64,000 nt of DNA from Desulfobulbus sp. (GTDB taxonomy: Bacteria; Desulfobacterota; Desulfobulbia; Desulfobulbales; Desulfobulbaceae): the NCBI GenBank assembly GCA_031280615.1, contig JAITGO010000023.1, positions 146,616 to 210,615 of the forward strand, in the 5' to 3' direction. The notes beneath the pieces were generated by a model. It ran no database searches. It saw only the letters and a list, made by a program, of their open reading frames with translations, and was not told the origin of the DNA. The translations under genes were made by a program, and so were the position numbers. The stretch's first letter is position 1, and the number at the start of each line of letters is the position of its first letter. This document shows positions 1 to 7,278 of the stretch, piece by piece.

Positions 1-1
1 G

Positions 2-1360
2 CAAGGCGAGGTGCTGAATCGCATTGAGGGGTATGCTTGCGAGAATCGGCAGGTTCTGCATACGGCCAGCCGCGATGTATTCGTCGATCCCCCCTTGGCG
101 CCGGAGGCCAGCGCCAAGGCAAAGCGGGAGATTGAGAAATTGCGGACCTTTCTCGATGAACTCGCCGACGGCACCCTGGTCAATACAGAGGGAAAATCCT
201 TCACCACCATGGTGCAGGTGGGGATCGGCGGTTCCGATCTGGGGCCAAGGGCCCTGTACATGGCGCTGAAGGCGTACGCGCTGCCCGGCCGTTCCGCCCG
301 GTTTATCGCCAATGTCGATCCCGACGACGTGGCCGAGGTGCTGTCCGGACTCGATCTGTCGCGCACCCTTTTCAATGTGGTGTCCAAGAGCGGCTCCACC
401 CTGGAAACCTTGACCAACGAACAGCTGGTCCGAGCCAGGCTCGCCCAAGAGGGGCTCGATCCGGCGCGGCACGTGATGGCGGTCACCGGCGAGGGGAGCC
501 CCATGGACGATCCTGCAAAGTACCTGCGGTCGTTTTACATGGAGGACTACATCGGCGGCCGCTATTCGGCCACCTCCATGGTGGGACTGGTCTCCCTGGG
601 CTTTGCCCTGGGCTTTGCGGCCGTCATGGAAATCCTGCAGGGGGCGCACGAGGTCGACCGGGGCGCAATGGAGCCGGACATCCGGGCCAACCTGCCCTTG
701 CTGCTGGCGATGCTGGGCATCTGGAATCACAACTTCCTCAAACATGCCACGGTGGCGGTGCTGCCGTACAGCCAGGCGTTGTCCCGGTTTCCCGCCCATC
801 TGCAACAGTGCGACATGGAAAGCAACGGCAAATCGGTCACTCGGCAGGGCAAGGCCGTTAGCTGGCAAACCGGCCCCGTGGTCTGGGGAGAACCGGGAAC
901 CAACGGACAGCACGCCTTTTACCAGCTGATCCACCAGGGGACCGAGGTCGTGCCCGCCGAGTTCATCGGCTTTCGCCAAAGCCAGTACGGCCTCGATTTG
1001 AATGTGGAGGGAACCGGCTCACAGCAAAAGCTGATCGCCAACATGCTGGCACAATCCCTGGCCCTGGCCCTGGGCAGGCACAGCGACAATCCGGCCCGTT
1101 GTTTTCCGGGGAACCGGCCCAATTCGGTGCTGCTCGCCGACCGGCTGACCCCGTATGCCATGGGCGCCTTGCTGGCGATTTACGAACACCGGATCGCGTT
1201 TCAGGGATTTTGCTGGAACATAAATTCGTTCGATCAGGAAGGGGTGCAGCTGGGCAAGATTCTGGCGACCCGCCTGCTGGACCTCATCTCGGGCAGGACG
1301 GCGTCAACCGAGGCCAATCCCCTTGAGGAAAGCATGCTGAAACAGGCGGGAATCGGGTGA
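2..1360 (+). CDS. pgi: Glucose-6-phosphate isomerase, 5' end cut by window edge
   Basis: Interconverts glucose 6-phosphate and fructose 6-phosphate in the cytosol. The reading frame is open to the window edge, and the visible part is about 450 residues against roughly 530-550 for the family, so the N-terminus is missing. An in-frame GTG near base 11 is not the true start: the text around it (GEVLNRIE then RQVLHTASR) matches an internal Pgi segment. Family signatures visible are GGRYSATSMVGL and EPGTNGQHAFYQLIHQGT. It stands just upstream of the dsr promoter and, with the glgA, gapdh and glgP genes in this window, fits glycogen and sugar-phosphate metabolism. Identification is firm. Confidence 0.95.
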   Translation, partial: QGEVLNRIEGYACENRQVLHTASRDVFVDPPLAPEASAKAKREIEKLRTFLDELADGTLVNTEGKSFTTMVQVGIGGSDLGPRALYMALKAYALPGRSARFIANVDPDDVAEVLSGLDLSRTLFNVVSKSGSTLETLTNEQLVRARLAQEGLDPARHVMAVTGEGSPMDDPAKYLRSFYMEDYIGGRYSATSMVGLVSLGFALGFAAVMEILQGAHEVDRGAMEPDIRANLPLLLAMLGIWNHNFLKHATVAVLPYSQALSRFPAHLQQCDMESNGKSVTRQGKAVSWQTGPVVWGEPGTNGQHAFYQLIHQGTEVVPAEFIGFRQSQYGLDLNVEGTGSQQKLIANMLAQSLALALGRHSDNPARCFPGNRPNSVLLADRLTPYAMGALLAIYEHRIAFQGFCWNINSFDQEGVQLGKILATRLLDLISGRTASTEANPLEESMLKQAGIG

Positions 1361-1416
1361 ACGAATGGCGTCGTCTTCTTCGTTTTGCATGGTGCGACAG
1401 TAGGTTAGATTTTTTG

Positions 1417-1466
1417 TTGACAAAGGGGGAGCAGACGTTTATGCTCGCCCTCTGAATGAGCATTCA
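1417..1466 (+). promoter_or_regulatory. Sigma70-type promoter of dsrAB with overlapping palindrome
   Basis: TTGACA at 1417-1422 and TATGCT at 1440-1445 are separated by exactly 17 bases, a near-ideal housekeeping promoter. Initiation is expected near 1452, giving an untranslated leader of about 118 bases before dsrA. A perfect palindrome TGAATG-AG-CATTCA (1453-1466) sits at the predicted start of the transcript and could be an operator; no regulator is identified. A second, weaker TTGACG/TAACTG pair with 18-base spacing follows from about 1494. Confidence 0.7.
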
Positions 1467-1569
1467 ATATAGTAATGTGCGTTCTTGCCTGTATTGACGG
1501 GCATTTTTTGTGCGGGCTAACTGAATAGACAGGTTTTTTTTAACCACATAATCTCTAGGAGGAACACTG

Positions 1570-2856
1570 ATGGCAAAGCATAAAACGCCTCTATTGGACG
1601 AACTGGAAAAAGGTCCATGGCCGAGTTTCGTCACCGACCTCAAGCAGCAGGCAGCAACCAAGCCTGAATGCTGGGACATCCTTGGTCAGCTTGAGCTTTC
1701 GTTCAAAGATAAGATTACCCATTGGAAGCACGGCGGTATCGTTGGTGTTTTCGGGTATGGCGGCGGTATCGTCGGTCGCTATTCTGATGTTCCTACCCAG
1801 TTCCCCGGCGTCGAGCACTTCCACACCGTTCGTATCGCCCAGCCCTCGGGTCTTTACTACAGCACCGAGAACCTGCGCGCCCTGATGAACCTGTGGGAGA
1901 AATACGGTTCCGGCGTTACCAATATGCACGGTTCCACCGGCGACATGATCTTCCTCGGAACCCGGACCGAGAACCTCGAGCCCCTGTTCTGGGATCTGAC
2001 CCACGACCTGAAGCAAGACCTCGGCGGCTCCGGCTCCAACCTGCGGACCCCCTCCTGCTGTCTCGGTAATTCCCGTTGCGAGTGGGCCTGCTACGATGCG
2101 CAGGAAGTCTGCAACAGCCTGACCCAGCGCTATCAGGACGAGATCCATCGCCCGGCATTCCCCTACAAGTTTAAATTCAAATTCTCCGCTTGCCCCAACG
2201 ACTGCGTTGCCGCCATCGCCCGTTCCGACTTTGCCGTTATCGGCACCTGGAAGGACAACATCCGCATCGATCAGGCCGCCGTCCAGAAATACATTGCCAA
2301 CGATCCGGAGTTTCCGGCCAACGCCGGTGCCCACAAGGGCCGCGACTGGGGTAAATTCGACATCCAGAAAGAAGTGATCAAGCTGTGCCCCACCAACTGT
2401 ATGTGGATGGAAGGCAACGAGCTGAAGATCGACGATTCCGAATGCACCCGTTGCATGCACTGCATCAACGTCATGCCGCGCGCTCTGCGCCCCGGCGTGC
2501 AGCAAGGCGCCTCCATCTGCATCGGTGCCAAGGCCCCGATTCTCGATGGTGCCCAGTTCGCCACCTTGGTCGTTCCGTTCATCGAGGTTAACGCCGAAGA
2601 TGATTTCCAGGGCATCGTTGACATGATCGAGAAGGTTTGGGATTGGTGGATGGAAGTTGGCAAGAACCGCGAGCGCGTGGGCGAGACCATGCAGCGTATC
2701 GGCCTGCCGACCTTCCTCAGCGTCATGGAAATCGAGCCGCTGCCGCAGCATGTCAAAGAGCCGCGTTCCAACCCGTACGTCTTCTGGAGAGAAGAAGAAG
2801 TGCCTGGTGGCTGGGAACGTGACGTAGCTGAGTTCAGAAGACGTCACGCCGCCTAA
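1570..2856 (+). CDS. dsrA: Dissimilatory sulfite reductase, alpha subunit
   Basis: Catalytic subunit of the siroheme enzyme that reduces sulfite, with DsrC, in the last step of sulfate respiration; cytoplasmic. 428 residues, the normal DsrA length. Siroheme/[4Fe-4S] cysteines are visible as C164-X5-C170 with C174 nearby, and C208-X3-C212. A ferredoxin-like insert carries C273, C277, C292, C295 and C298. The start follows AGGAGG with 7-base spacing. The dsrB gene follows after 49 bases. Many GGT, CGT and GTT codons suggest high expression. With dsrD downstream this is the reductive, not the sulfur-oxidising, type. Confidence 0.98.
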   Translation: MAKHKTPLLDELEKGPWPSFVTDLKQQAATKPECWDILGQLELSFKDKITHWKHGGIVGVFGYGGGIVGRYSDVPTQFPGVEHFHTVRIAQPSGLYYSTENLRALMNLWEKYGSGVTNMHGSTGDMIFLGTRTENLEPLFWDLTHDLKQDLGGSGSNLRTPSCCLGNSRCEWACYDAQEVCNSLTQRYQDEIHRPAFPYKFKFKFSACPNDCVAAIARSDFAVIGTWKDNIRIDQAAVQKYIANDPEFPANAGAHKGRDWGKFDIQKEVIKLCPTNCMWMEGNELKIDDSECTRCMHCINVMPRALRPGVQQGASICIGAKAPILDGAQFATLVVPFIEVNAEDDFQGIVDMIEKVWDWWMEVGKNRERVGETMQRIGLPTFLSVMEIEPLPQHVKEPRSNPYVFWREEEVPGGWERDVAEFRRRHAA

Positions 2857-2905
2857 TAATCGTCATCGATAGAACCTAACGGACTACTTATAAGGAGATA
2901 ATATA

Positions 2906-4048
2906 ATGGGTTACGATCCGAAAAATCCTATGGAAGGTCGGATTACCGACTTGGGGCCGCGGTACTATGGAGATTTTCTGCCGCCAGTCATCAAAGAGAA
3001 TAAAGGCAAATGGCTCTATCATGAGATCCTTGAGCCCGGTATTCTGGTGCATGTTTCCGAGTCCGGTGCCAAGGTGTACACCGTACGTTGCGGTTCCGCC
3101 CGTCTGCTGACCGTCAACCGCGTGCGGGTTTACTGCGACATCGCCGATAAATACTGCGGCGGCTACCTTCGTTTCACCACCCGCAATAACGTCGAGTTCA
3201 TGGTCGACAGCAAAGAGAAGCTCGATGCACTCAAGGCCGGCTTGCAAGGGTGCAAAGACATCCTGCCGATCGGCGGCACCGGCGCCTGCGTGACCAACAT
3301 CGTTCATACTCAAGGCTGGATTCACTGCCATACGCCTGCAACCGATGCCTCCGGCCCGGTCAAGGCGGTAATGGATGATCTGTTCGAGTATTTCGGTTCC
3401 ATGACACTGCCCGCACAGGTGCGCATCGCTCTGGCTTGCTGCCTGAACATGTGCGGTGCCGTTCATGCCTCCGATATCGCCATCCTCGGTATCCATCGTA
3501 AGCCGCCGATGATCGATAATGATCGCATCACCGGCGTTTGCGAAATCCCGCTGGCCATTGCCTCCTGTCCGTTGGGTGCGGTCAAGCCTGCCAAGGCGAC
3601 CAACTCCGCCGGCGAGGAAGTGAAGTCGGTCAAGGTCAATGCAGAGCGTTGTATGTTCTGCGGTAACTGCTACACCATGTGTCCGGCCATGCCTTTGGCG
3701 GATCCGGATGGCGACGGTATCGCCATCCTGGTCGGCGGTAAGGTTTCCAACTCCAAATCGGCACCGAAGTTCTCCAAACTGGTCGTGCCGTTCCTGCCGA
3801 ACACGACCCCGCGTTGGCCTGAGACCGTCGCTTGTGTTCGCCAGATTCTGGAGGCCTATACCAAGGATGCGAAGAAATATGAGCGTGTAGGCGAATGGGC
3901 CGAGCGGATTGGTTGGGAGAAGTTCTTCGAAAAAACCGGACTTCCTTTTACGGAAAAATCCATCGATGACTATCGTCTGGCATACGACACCTGGCGGACC
4001 ACCACCCAATTCAAGTTTACAAGTCATACCGCTGCGTACACCAAGTAG
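2906..4048 (+). CDS. dsrB: Dissimilatory sulfite reductase, beta subunit
   Basis: Pairs with DsrA in the alpha2-beta2 sulfite reductase; in known structures DsrB holds the catalytically active siroheme. 380 residues, typical length. Cofactor cysteines include C141 and the CC-X3-C group C178/C179/C183. A ferredoxin-type domain shows C249, C252, C255 and C259. AAGGAG lies 9 bases before the ATG. The gene is co-transcribed with dsrA and ends just before a strong hairpin that separates it from dsrD. Confidence 0.98.
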   Translation: MGYDPKNPMEGRITDLGPRYYGDFLPPVIKENKGKWLYHEILEPGILVHVSESGAKVYTVRCGSARLLTVNRVRVYCDIADKYCGGYLRFTTRNNVEFMVDSKEKLDALKAGLQGCKDILPIGGTGACVTNIVHTQGWIHCHTPATDASGPVKAVMDDLFEYFGSMTLPAQVRIALACCLNMCGAVHASDIAILGIHRKPPMIDNDRITGVCEIPLAIASCPLGAVKPAKATNSAGEEVKSVKVNAERCMFCGNCYTMCPAMPLADPDGDGIAILVGGKVSNSKSAPKFSKLVVPFLPNTTPRWPETVACVRQILEAYTKDAKKYERVGEWAERIGWEKFFEKTGLPFTEKSIDDYRLAYDTWRTTTQFKFTSHTAAYTK

Positions 4049-4061
4049 CAGCAAGTAATCG

Positions 4062-4098
4062 ATGATCGGCTCTGTTTCGCACAGAGCCGATCATTTTT
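4062..4098 (+). terminator. 14-bp perfect hairpin with T-run between dsrB and dsrD
   Basis: ATGATCGGCTCTGT at 4062-4075 pairs perfectly with 4081-4094 around a five-base loop TTCGC, and the right arm runs directly into Ts up to 4098. It has the form of a Rho-independent terminator, 13 bases past the dsrB stop and 30 bases before dsrD. It would cut dsrD expression to read-through, or protect the 3' end of dsrAB mRNA after processing. Confidence 0.85.
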
Positions 4099-4127
4099 GT
4101 GTTTTCACACACCACCAGGAGCGCACT

Positions 4128-4358
4128 ATGGCACTGAGCGTAGAAGAACTGAAAAAAGCCATTATAGAAAAAGCCAAAAAGGCACCGAAACCGCAGCTGT
4201 ACATCAAAGATTTCTATGAATGCGATCCGGATACCAAGCCGCGTGACATCAAGAAGATCGCCAATGCATTGGTCACCGAAGGCGAGTTGATGTTCTGGTC
4301 GTCGGGATCGACCACCATGTACGCTCGTCCTGACCGCATTCAGAACGAAGAGAAGTAA
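4128..4358 (+). CDS. dsrD: DsrD, sulfite reductase accessory protein
   Basis: Small winged-helix protein found beside dsrAB in sulfate reducers and absent from sulfur oxidisers; reported to act as an activator of DsrAB rather than as a DNA-binding regulator. 76 residues, normal for the family, rich in Lys, with the segment LYIKDFYECDP. The start at 4128 is preceded by CCAGGAG. A longer in-frame ATG at 4062 falls inside the dsrB-dsrD hairpin and has no ribosome-binding site, so it is rejected. The gene is flanked on both sides by terminator-like hairpins. Confidence 0.95.
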   Translation: MALSVEELKKAIIEKAKKAPKPQLYIKDFYECDPDTKPRDIKKIANALVTEGELMFWSSGSTTMYARPDRIQNEEK

Positions 4359-4387
4359 AAGCCCCTTCGCAAATCTGGGGTGAGCAG

Positions 4388-4424
4388 GCAGGGATCCTTA
4401 TCGGGATCTCTGCTTTTCTTTTTT
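4388..4424 (+). terminator. Rho-independent terminator after dsrD
   Basis: GCAGGGATCC (4388-4397) pairs with GGATCTCTGC (4404-4413) with one G-U pair, followed by a T-rich tract interrupted by a single C (4414-4424). It ends the dsr transcript. Confidence 0.8.
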
Positions 4425-4447
4425 CACTCATCTCAGGTGTTCTCTCC

Positions 4448-5197
4448 TTGGTCAGACGCATGATTCTGCACTATGACCATATCGATTCCACCAATCGAGT
4501 TGCCAAGGGCTTGATCGCCGAAGGCACGCCGAACGGAACGATTGTGCGCGCTGCCATGCAATCGGCGGGCAAGGGGCAATACGGGCGCGTTTTCGAATCT
4601 CCCGAAGGCGGCCTCTATTTCTCCCTGGTGTTCGAACCGGATCTGCCGCTTGACCAATTTCCCCTGATTACTCTGGCAACAGGACTTGCCTGTCTGCGAC
4701 TGCTCAAACAGCAATTTTTTTTGTCCCCGCGGATCAAATGGCCCAACGACATTTATCTTGCCGGCAAGAAGGTCGCTGGAATTCTTTGTGAGAATGTCAT
4801 CAAGCCAGGTCCTGGCGGACCAAAGGCGACTGTCATCATCGGTGTTGGTATGAATGTCAACAACCAGGTGGGTGACTTTGCCGATGAGATTCAGCCGCTG
4901 ATTACCACCCTTTTTGAGCACCTCCACCGCCGGATTGACCTGGACGTGTTGCTGACCGACCTGACACAGGCCATTGTCGATCAGATGACCCGGTTGAAGC
5001 GTGAGCGCGCCGCCGTGCTGGCCGAGTGGCAAAGGGACGATTTGCTCAAGGACCGCACTGTGGTGTACCTTCGCGACAGCCAAAGCATGACCGGGATAGG
5101 CCTGGGAGTGACCGACCAGGGTGCCTACCGCATTCGCGAGGATAACGGCCGCGAGCATCAGGTGATTGGTGGGCAACTTCGATTGAGTTCCGGTTAG
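4448..5197 (+). CDS. birA: Biotin--[acetyl-CoA-carboxylase] ligase
   Basis: Activates biotin as biotinyl-AMP and attaches it to biotin carrier proteins; cytosolic. About 249 residues, shorter than the 321-residue E. coli BirA because the N-terminal helix-turn-helix repressor domain is absent, so it should be a ligase only. Family signatures seen are GKGQYGRVFESPEGGLYFSL, IKWPNDIYLAGKK and VAGIL. The TTG at 4448 is preceded by AGGTG at 8-base spacing; an in-frame ATG at 4460 is the alternative and would remove four residues. It follows the dsrD terminator and is probably a separate unit. Confidence 0.9.
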   Translation: MVRRMILHYDHIDSTNRVAKGLIAEGTPNGTIVRAAMQSAGKGQYGRVFESPEGGLYFSLVFEPDLPLDQFPLITLATGLACLRLLKQQFFLSPRIKWPNDIYLAGKKVAGILCENVIKPGPGGPKATVIIGVGMNVNNQVGDFADEIQPLITTLFEHLHRRIDLDVLLTDLTQAIVDQMTRLKRERAAVLAEWQRDDLLKDRTVVYLRDSQSMTGIGLGVTDQGAYRIREDNGREHQVIGGQLRLSSG

Positions 5198-5287
5198 ACC
5201 TTTTGGCTGAACACGAGCCATGCCCCGTTTTCATTCAATTGCATCGGGGTTGCGAACGACAAGCCTTTGCGACACTATCCTCCTGCT

Positions 5288-6292
5288 ATGAAAGAAAGAG
5301 ATTTTTACGCCCTGGTTGCCTACGACGGCGGCAATCAGGGCTTCCGACACGAGATCGTTCGTAAATCGACGGCCGAGCTTCCTCCTGGCGATGTCCTTAT
5401 TCAGGTGAAATACTCGTCGCTCAACTACAAGGATGCCCTTTCCGCCAGTGGCAACCACGGGGTGACCAAACACTATCCGCATACACCGGGAATCGACGCC
5501 GCAGGACGTGTCGTCTTTTCGACCAATCCTACGTGGCAAGCGGGCGACGAGGTGCTGTGTACGGGATACGATTTGGGGATGAACACCGCCGGTGGCTTCG
5601 GCCAGTGCATCAGGGTGCCGGCAAGCTGGGTAGTACGCAAGCCTCGAGGGTTGTCGCTTTTGGAAAGCATGCGCATCGGAACCGCCGGTTTCACCGCTGC
5701 CCAATGTCTGCTGCATCTGGAACAACACGGTCTCGGCCCGGACAAGGGCCCCATCCTGGTGACTGGCGCCACGGGAGGGGTAGGCACGGTCGCGCTCATG
5801 TTGCTGCACAAGCTGGGATACCAGATAATCGCGGTCACGGGTAAGCAAGCCGAACATTCGGCATTGCTGGCCATGGGGGTGACAGAGGTCCTGGACCGGC
5901 ACGAATTCCTGGCCGACAGCGAAAAGCAGCTACTGCCCGCGCGCTGGGCCGGTGCCATCGATACCTTGGGCGGCAAGCCGCTGTCCGTGGCGGTGAAAGG
6001 GGCCGCATTCGATGGCGTCGTCACCTGTTGCGGCAACGCCGCCTCCGGTGACCTGCCCTTGACGGTTTATCCCTTCATCCTGCGGGGCATTCATCTCATT
6101 GGGGTGTATTCGGCCAACTGCCCCATGGCCAAACGGCTACACATTTGGGATAAACTGGCAGGTGAGTGGAAACTCGATCTGACGCCGATTTGCCGTACGG
6201 TGCAGCTCGGCGATCTCGGGGCCGCCATCGATGCGATGCTGGCCGGCCAGAGCAAGGGAAGATGGGTTGTTGACTTGGAGGAGGCAGTGTGA
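5288..6292 (+). CDS. Acrylyl-CoA reductase-like zinc-free alcohol dehydrogenase (YhdH/AcuI family)
   Basis: Medium-chain dehydrogenase/reductase of the YhdH/YhfP/AcuI group; AcuI reduces acrylyl-CoA to propionyl-CoA with NADPH. Visible signatures are SSLNYKDALSASGNHGVT, PHTPGIDAAG and the Rossmann segment VTGATGGVGTVA. About 334 residues. The start at 5288 is chosen because homologues begin a few residues before FYALVAYDGG; an upstream TTG has no site. Its stop overlaps the GTG of kdsD. In a propionate-capable sulfate reducer an acrylyl-CoA role is plausible, but generic quinone oxidoreductase activity is not excluded. Confidence 0.85.
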   Translation: MKERDFYALVAYDGGNQGFRHEIVRKSTAELPPGDVLIQVKYSSLNYKDALSASGNHGVTKHYPHTPGIDAAGRVVFSTNPTWQAGDEVLCTGYDLGMNTAGGFGQCIRVPASWVVRKPRGLSLLESMRIGTAGFTAAQCLLHLEQHGLGPDKGPILVTGATGGVGTVALMLLHKLGYQIIAVTGKQAEHSALLAMGVTEVLDRHEFLADSEKQLLPARWAGAIDTLGGKPLSVAVKGAAFDGVVTCCGNAASGDLPLTVYPFILRGIHLIGVYSANCPMAKRLHIWDKLAGEWKLDLTPICRTVQLGDLGAAIDAMLAGQSKGRWVVDLEEAV

Positions 6293-7260
6293 GCGTCAAG
6301 CTGGCAAAAGAAGTGCTGTCGATCGAATCCGCAGGCATCCTGGCGGTGCGCGACAATCTCGGCAGGGAGTTTGAAAAGGCTGTTGATCTCATTATGGCCT
6401 GTCCGAGTCGCCTGGTGGTGACGGGCATCGGCAAATCGGGGCTGGTCGGACAAAAAATTTCGGCAACGCTCAATTCCACCGGCACACCTTCGGTCTTTCT
6501 CCACCCGGTGGAAGCGCTTCACGGCGACCTCGGTATGGTCGCGTCGACCGACGTGGTGCTGGCCATTTCCTATTCCGGTGAAACTGCCGAATTGAACGGC
6601 TTGCTCGGCAGTCTGAAGGAGCGGAATGTTCCAATCATTGCCCTGTGCGGGCGGTTGCAATCGAATCTGGCCCAGCACGCCGTGGTAACGCTGAACGTCG
6701 CGGTGCCGCGGGAGGCGTGCCCGCTCGGTCTTGCCCCCACGACCTCGACGACGGCCACCCTGGCGTTGGGCGATGCCCTGGCGGTGGCCTTGTTGGATAG
6801 AAAGCAGTTTCGAGCGGAAGATTTCAGGAGAAACCATCCCGGTGGAAGCCTGGGGGAACGGCTGAAGGTCGCTGTGCGCGAGGTGATGTTGACAGGCGAG
6901 GAGGTGCCGATTGTCGACAGTACGTACACCCTGCCAGATGCCGTTGCCGAACTGAACCGGAAAAATTTGGGGGCGGTATTTATTTGCGACACCGATAAAA
7001 AGCTGCTGGGCATCATCACCGATGGCGATATCCGCCGGATGCTGTCGTCTGGGAAAAACATCCGGGAGATGACACTCAAGGAAGGGATGAAGGCCGATCC
7101 TGTGGCCATTCACAGCTCACTGATGGCCGCCGATGCCCTGAGCATCATGCAGCGGCACGAGATAACGGTGCTTGCGGTGGCCGATGAAGGCGGACACATG
7201 GAAGGCATACTGCACCTCCATGACCTATTGGGCAAGGGAGAGTTCAGGTTCTTGATCTAG
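6289..7260 (+). CDS. kdsD: Arabinose-5-phosphate isomerase (KdsD/KpsF family)
   Basis: Converts ribulose 5-phosphate to arabinose 5-phosphate, the first committed step to Kdo of lipopolysaccharide. 323 residues: an N-terminal SIS sugar-isomerase domain (GIGKSGLVGQK, SYSGETAELN, RNHPGGSLGERLK) and two C-terminal CBS domains. The GTG start overlaps the stop of the preceding gene, with GGAGG a few bases upstream, so the two are translationally coupled. It faces the E2-like gene with under 20 bases between the stops. Confidence 0.93.
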   Translation: MSVKLAKEVLSIESAGILAVRDNLGREFEKAVDLIMACPSRLVVTGIGKSGLVGQKISATLNSTGTPSVFLHPVEALHGDLGMVASTDVVLAISYSGETAELNGLLGSLKERNVPIIALCGRLQSNLAQHAVVTLNVAVPREACPLGLAPTTSTTATLALGDALAVALLDRKQFRAEDFRRNHPGGSLGERLKVAVREVMLTGEEVPIVDSTYTLPDAVAELNRKNLGAVFICDTDKKLLGIITDGDIRRMLSSGKNIREMTLKEGMKADPVAIHSSLMAADALSIMQRHEITVLAVADEGGHMEGILHLHDLLGKGEFRFLI

Positions 7261-7278
7261 CAGAGGAAAGCAGTTGGC

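Noticed and set aside
1591..2847. 418-residue open frame antisense to dsrA
   Set aside because: It exactly mirrors dsrA, has no ribosome site and arises from the GC-skewed codons of the sense gene; the same applies to long antisense frames over dsrB, the E2-like gene, hemL and rny.
4062..4127. In-frame extension of dsrD from an ATG at 4062
   Set aside because: It lies inside the hairpin between dsrB and dsrD, lacks a ribosome site, and adds residues not seen in DsrD.
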